9,052 nt of DNA, taken from positions 1-9,052 of the forward strand of contig CAMLHT010000152.1 in NCBI GenBank assembly GCA_946479895.1, written 5' to 3'. The notes beneath the pieces were generated by a model. It ran no database searches. It was not told the origin of the DNA and saw only the letters and a list, made by a program, of their open reading frames with translations. The position numbers and the translations under genes were made by a program. Every line of letters starts with the position of its first letter. Position 1 is the stretch's first letter. Shown here piece after piece: positions 5,690 through 9,052 of this stretch. The DNA comes from an uncultured Gemmatimonadota bacterium. Its GTDB lineage: Bacteria > Gemmatimonadota > Gemmatimonadetes > Gemmatimonadales > Gemmatimonadaceae.

Positions 5690-7206
5690 TCCCGCGCCAG
5701 CGTGAACTCGAACGACGTCTCATCGAAGATCAGTGGAACGCGCGGCCCCGCATGGCGCATCAGCTCCCGGTTCCGGTCTCCCAGGTCATTGACGATCCAG
5801 ACCGGATCCTCGGCGAGGGTGGGGGAATTCCGGACGACGTGCGGGTGCGGCTGCATCTTCGGCGTGTAGCGAACGAAGATCACCTTCGGGCCCGGGGGTA
5901 GCGCCGCGAGCTTCGAATCGAATATCCGGTACCACGCCGATCGCTCAGCCCGGACCTCGCGCCCGCCTTTCGCGTGGCCCCCCGTGATCACGACCAGCAC
6001 CACCGTCATCCCCGCCAGGAGGGCGACGCGCAGCTTCGGCACGGCGGGAGTGCGGCGGGCCAGCCAGTCCACCACCCGCCAGATGCCCAGCGCGGCCAGC
6101 AGCGACAGAATGGGCATCGCCTCGAAGTAGTACAGGGTCCATCCGGCGAAGTGCCCGTAGCTCAGGTACACGACGAAGACCATCGCCGAGCAGACGAGCG
6201 CGAACGCTGCTTCCGCCGTCAGCCCGATCAGGCCCGCCACGACGAAGGGCGCGAGGATGACCCGCGTGTTCGACCATTCATTGACCGCGAGGCTCTTCAA
6301 TCGCTCGGCGATCGTGCGCGGGAGATTCTTCAGCGTGTGCTGCTCGTGCTCCCAGTAGAACTCGGCGTACGTGATCGCGTTGACGGGATTGAGCAGGCGC
6401 GCTGGCCGCGTTCGATCGACGCCGAAGCCGGGCTTCTCGTACGGCAGGTATTCCCGCGAGTAGAGCGTGAGCGGTGTCAGCTTCCAGTCACCGGTCGTCT
6501 TCGCGTTCCAGAGCGGGATCAGGCAAAGGATCGCGCTGCCCAGCGCCATCGCCAGCATGAAGTCGCGCCAGTGCCGGCCACGCGCGACATCCCGGATCAC
6601 CACGAAGCCGAAGGGAAGCACGAACGCCAGCATGGTGATCGGGCGGGTGATCGCTCCCCAACCCATCGCCGCCGCCAGCACCAGCAGCCATCGCCGGCCC
6701 CGCGTCGCCCTCCACTCGAGGAGCGCCCACCATGCGACCAGCAGCAGCGCCTGCGTCGTGATCTCCGAGAAGTAGCTGGGGCGGAATCGCAGGTTGATCG
6801 GGTCGCCGAGCCAGATGATGACGGTCAGGGCGGCGACCCACGTGTTCGCGATGCGGCGCGCCAGCATGAAGATCAGGGCGCCCGTGAGTCCCGTCAGCAG
6901 CAGCGGATCGAACGCCACGTTGCCGAGCAGGACGCCGATGCTGAGCAGCAGCGCGTGGCCCGGCGGATACTTCGACGCCACGTGCGGCGCCGTCAGGACC
7001 ATGGACTGCTCGAAGAACTCCTGGATCGGCGGGGCGGCGGCCGTCCATCGCCCGGTCGCGAAGATCCGGGCCTGCAGCAGGTACGAGTGCTCGTCGGAGA
7101 CCACGGGCAGTGGAGCGAGCGCGCCCCACACCCACCAGACTACGAGGACGGAGACGATGCCAGCGAGGAGCACCGCGTCGCGTGGCCGGATCGTGATGGA
7201 CGGCAA
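5674..7206 (-). CDS. Polytopic membrane glycosyltransferase, PMT/ArnT-like (GT-C fold)
   Basis: This 510-residue integral membrane protein probably transfers a sugar from a polyprenyl-phosphate donor to an acceptor on the outer face of the inner membrane. Helix 1 covers about residues 12-33 and is followed by an acidic pair, Asp38-Glu39 in SDEHSYLLQ, in the first external loop, the usual catalytic or metal-site position of GT-C enzymes. YPPGHALLL (80-88) is also typical of PMT/GT39/ArnT-like members. Many further hydrophobic segments follow to about residue 410, and then a soluble C-terminal tail of roughly 100 residues. The donor and acceptor cannot be told. The start is uncertain: TTG 7206 is the first possible start, and GTG 7173 would still keep helix 1; neither has a Shine-Dalgarno. 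The stop codon lies inside an 8-bp repeat array. Confidence 0.82.
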   Translation of the reverse strand: MPSITIRPRDAVLLAGIVSVLVVWWVWGALAPLPVVSDEHSYLLQARIFATGRWTAAAPPIQEFFEQSMVLTAPHVASKYPPGHALLLSIGVLLGNVAFDPLLLTGLTGALIFMLARRIANTWVAALTVIIWLGDPINLRFRPSYFSEITTQALLLVAWWALLEWRATRGRRWLLVLAAAMGWGAITRPITMLAFVLPFGFVVIRDVARGRHWRDFMLAMALGSAILCLIPLWNAKTTGDWKLTPLTLYSREYLPYEKPGFGVDRTRPARLLNPVNAITYAEFYWEHEQHTLKNLPRTIAERLKSLAVNEWSNTRVILAPFVVAGLIGLTAEAAFALVCSAMVFVVYLSYGHFAGWTLYYFEAMPILSLLAALGIWRVVDWLARRTPAVPKLRVALLAGMTVVLVVITGGHAKGGREVRAERSAWYRIFDSKLAALPPGPKVIFVRYTPKMQPHPHVVRNSPTLAEDPVWIVNDLGDRNRELMRHAGPRVPLIFDETSFEFTLARDLVNR

Positions 7207-7230
7207 GGACAGTAAATAGGAGGATGGAGC

Positions 7231-7278
7231 GATCGAGGGGTAGGGGGAGAGGTCACGCCTGCTCCCTACCCCTCTATC
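7231..7278. terminator. Long hairpin between ALDH16 and glycosyltransferase genes
   Basis: GAGGGGTAGGG (7235-7245) pairs perfectly with CCCTACCCCTC (7264-7274), and three more pairs (GAT 7231-7233 with ATC 7276-7278) extend the stem after one mismatch. The loop is 18 bases. It lies in the 85-base gap after the aldehyde dehydrogenase stop codon and before the glycosyltransferase start. No T run follows on either strand, so it may be a factor-assisted terminator, an attenuating or mRNA-stabilising hairpin, or a small mobile repeat. Confidence 0.4.
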
Positions 7279-7291
7279 CCGCGTCCCCGGG

Positions 7292-9052
7292 TCACTCTCC
7301 GTAAGGCACCCAGATGTTCTTCACCTGGGTCGCCTGGCGGAGAAACTCCCTGCCCTCGCCGACACTGGTGCTCATCCAGTCGCGGTCCTCGTCCGTGGCC
7401 CAGACGCGTTTCATGTTGGCGGCCGAGGCCAGCTCCACCGCCTTCACTCCCTCCGCGCCGCCGAAATACCAGACCCCCTCGACGTCGTCGTGCTCGGCCA
7501 GCGTCTTCACGAGCGCGTCCTTCGCGCCGGTGACGATGTTGACCACGCCCGCCGGCAGGTCCGAGGTCTCGAGCACGCTGTAGAAGTCCGTGGCGGCGAG
7601 CGGATGAGCCTCGGATGGCGTGACGATCACCGTGTTGCCCATCGCGATCGCCGGCGCCACCAGCGAGACGAATCCCAGCAGCGGGAGCCGTTCCGGGCAC
7701 GCGAGCCCCATCACACCGATGGGCTCGTTCATCGCCAGGGCGACGCCGCGAATCGGCACGTGGTGGACCGCGCCATCCCACTTGTCGGCCCACGCGCCGT
7801 ACGTGAAGAGCCGCGAGATCGCCGCCTCGACCTCGGCGTTCGCCGCGCCTTCACCGACGCCGGTCATGGCGTCGATCCGCGCCGCCATTTCGCCCGCGCG
7901 GCCCGAGAGATTCTCGGCGATGTAGTAGAGGATCTGCGCGCGGTTGTGCCCCGTCGCCTTCGACCATCCCTTCGCGGCATGCGCCGCCTCGACGGCGTTG
8001 CGGACGTCCTTGCGATTCCCCTCCGGCACTTCGGCGATCTGCTCGCCGTCGGGCGAGAGGATCCAGCGCGAATACCCGGAATCCGGGCGCGCCTGCTTCC
8101 CGCCAATGAAGAGCTTCGGCGTGCGGTCGATGACCGGCTGACCCATCGCGCCCCGCCGAGCCAGCACTTTCTTCGGCTTCTTCCCGCGTGCCTCCGCCCT
8201 CCGCCCTCCGCCCTCCGTCCTCCGCCCTCCGTCCTCCGCACTCGGCTTCAGGTATTCCCACATGCCTTCCCGGCCACCCTCGCGTCCGAACCCGCTCTCG
8301 CGATAGCCACCGAAGCCGGCAGCCGCGTCGAACAGGTTCGTCGAGTTCACCCACACCACGCCGGCCTTGATCTTCGGCGCGATGTCGAGCGCGAGGTTGA
8401 TGTTCTCCGTCCACACGCTTGCCGCGAGCCCGTACGGCGTGTTGTTCGCGAGCGCGACCGATTCCTCCGGCGTGCGGAAGGTCATCGTCACGAGCACGGG
8501 CCCGAAGATCTCCACCTGCGCGATGGTCGACGACGGCTGCACGTTCGTGAAGAGCGTCGGCGGATAGAAGCAGCCCTCCGTCGGGCAGGCCCAGGACGGC
8601 TGCCACATCGTCGCCCCCTCGTCGGCACCCTGCTTCACCAGCGACCGGATGCGATCGAGCTGCACCGGCGCCACGATGGCGCCCATGTCGACCGCCTTGT
8701 CGAGCGGCGACCCGAGGCGAAGCTTCTCCATCCGCGCCCGCAGCTTCTCGATCAGGCGGTCGGCGACGCCTTCCTGCACCAGCAGTCGCGAGCCGGCGCA
8801 GCAGACCTGGCCCTGGTTGAACCAGATCGCGTCGACGACGCCCTCCACGACGCTGTCCAGGTCCGCGTCGTCGTAGACGATGAAGGGACTCTTTCCGCCG
8901 AGCTCCAGCGAGAGCTTCTTCCCCGACCCCGCCGTGGCCTTCCGGATGATCCGCCCGACCTCGGTCGATCCGGTAAATGCGATCTTGTCCACGTCCGGAT
9001 GGTCGACGAGCGCCGCGCCCGTGGCCCCGTCACCCGTCACCAGGTTGAATAC
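7292..9052 (-). CDS. ALDH16-type double-domain aldehyde dehydrogenase, N-terminus cut by the window
   Basis: The frame is open to the right edge (VFNLVTGDG precedes the GTG at 9040), giving 586 residues and leaving an estimated 190-200 N-terminal residues outside. The first domain is a working NAD(P)-dependent aldehyde dehydrogenase: FTGSTEVGR of the cofactor fold, the general-base Glu in LELGGKSPF (visible residue 50), the catalytic Cys in NQGQVCCAG (visible residue 84, codon 8803-8801), and EIFGPVL. After a linker (about 269-308) a second ALDH-like domain begins at PKLFIGGKQARPDSGY and covers NEPIGVMGL and NTVIVTPSEAHPLAA, but where the Glu and Cys motifs should be there is only VWYFGGAEGVKAVE and the protein ends VKNIWVPYGE. 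One active plus one truncated, inactive domain is the ALDH16 architecture. The linker is encoded by a 7-bp tandem repeat. The aldehyde substrate is unknown. Confidence 0.9.
   Translation of the reverse strand, partial: VFNLVTGDGATGAALVDHPDVDKIAFTGSTEVGRIIRKATAGSGKKLSLELGGKSPFIVYDDADLDSVVEGVVDAIWFNQGQVCCAGSRLLVQEGVADRLIEKLRARMEKLRLGSPLDKAVDMGAIVAPVQLDRIRSLVKQGADEGATMWQPSWACPTEGCFYPPTLFTNVQPSSTIAQVEIFGPVLVTMTFRTPEESVALANNTPYGLAASVWTENINLALDIAPKIKAGVVWVNSTNLFDAAAGFGGYRESGFGREGGREGMWEYLKPSAEDGGRRTEGGGRRAEARGKKPKKVLARRGAMGQPVIDRTPKLFIGGKQARPDSGYSRWILSPDGEQIAEVPEGNRKDVRNAVEAAHAAKGWSKATGHNRAQILYYIAENLSGRAGEMAARIDAMTGVGEGAANAEVEAAISRLFTYGAWADKWDGAVHHVPIRGVALAMNEPIGVMGLACPERLPLLGFVSLVAPAIAMGNTVIVTPSEAHPLAATDFYSVLETSDLPAGVVNIVTGAKDALVKTLAEHDDVEGVWYFGGAEGVKAVELASAANMKRVWATDEDRDWMSTSVGEGREFLRQATQVKNIWVPYGE
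8190..8238. repeat. Seven tandem 7-bp units (CCCTCCG type) coding for the ALDH16 linker
   Basis: Units of 7 bases, GCCTCCG then CCCTCCG three times, then TCCTCCG, CCCTCCG and TCCTCCG, run without interruption; a decayed eighth unit, CACTCGG, follows. Read on the - strand in the ALDH16 frame, 21 bases (three units) encode a seven-residue period, seen as GGRRTEG followed by GGRRAEA. The stretch is confined to the linker between the two ALDH domains, and the frame is intact on both sides. Confidence 0.9.

Noticed and set aside
5974..7215. A 413-codon open frame on the + strand
   Set aside because: It is antisense to the membrane glycosyltransferase, and its product is a run of Arg, Gln and Asp without any domain-like pattern.

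Overview
This is a GC-rich bacterial chromosomal segment packed with genes; no gap exceeds about 140 bases, so there is no long empty stretch. No tRNA, rRNA, CRISPR array, transposase or phage gene was seen. The gene mix (envelope proteins with Sec signals, a DUF4097 protein, an S9 peptidase with an N-terminal propeller, a GT-C glycosyltransferase and an ALDH16-type double aldehyde dehydrogenase) suggests a Gram-negative-type soil or sediment lineage such as Gemmatimonadota or Acidobacteriota. That placement is inference from gene style and base composition, not a phylogenetic result.

Left part (1-2209, + strand): the tail of a gene cut by the window edge, possibly an outer-membrane beta-barrel; then a secreted DUF4097 protein built on an 18-residue glycine/asparagine repeat; then a DUF72 (YecE-like) TIM-barrel protein. 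Middle (2210-4664): a short, relatively AT-rich spacer with direct and inverted repeats; a 71-codon orphan gene on the - strand with a very strong ribosome binding site; and, divergent from it, an exported S9 serine peptidase with a complete Ser-Asp-His triad.

Right part (4684-9052, all - strand, transcribed from the right edge leftwards): an ALDH16-type aldehyde dehydrogenase whose N-terminus lies beyond the window, a PMT/ArnT-like membrane glycosyltransferase, a DUF350 two-helix membrane protein, and a lytic transglycosylase whose start codon overlaps the DUF350 stop codon. The last three are all membrane or envelope proteins. The peptidase gene and the transglycosylase gene converge with only 19 bases between them.

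The most notable signals are short tandem repeats in functionally exposed places. A 7-bp repeat sits in frame in the linker between the two ALDH16 domains, and an 8-bp repeat contains the stop codon of the glycosyltransferase. Neither unit is a multiple of three, so a change of one unit would alter reading frame or C-terminus. No clearly new multi-gene system was found; the DUF350/transglycosylase pair is the best candidate for an under-described functional unit.
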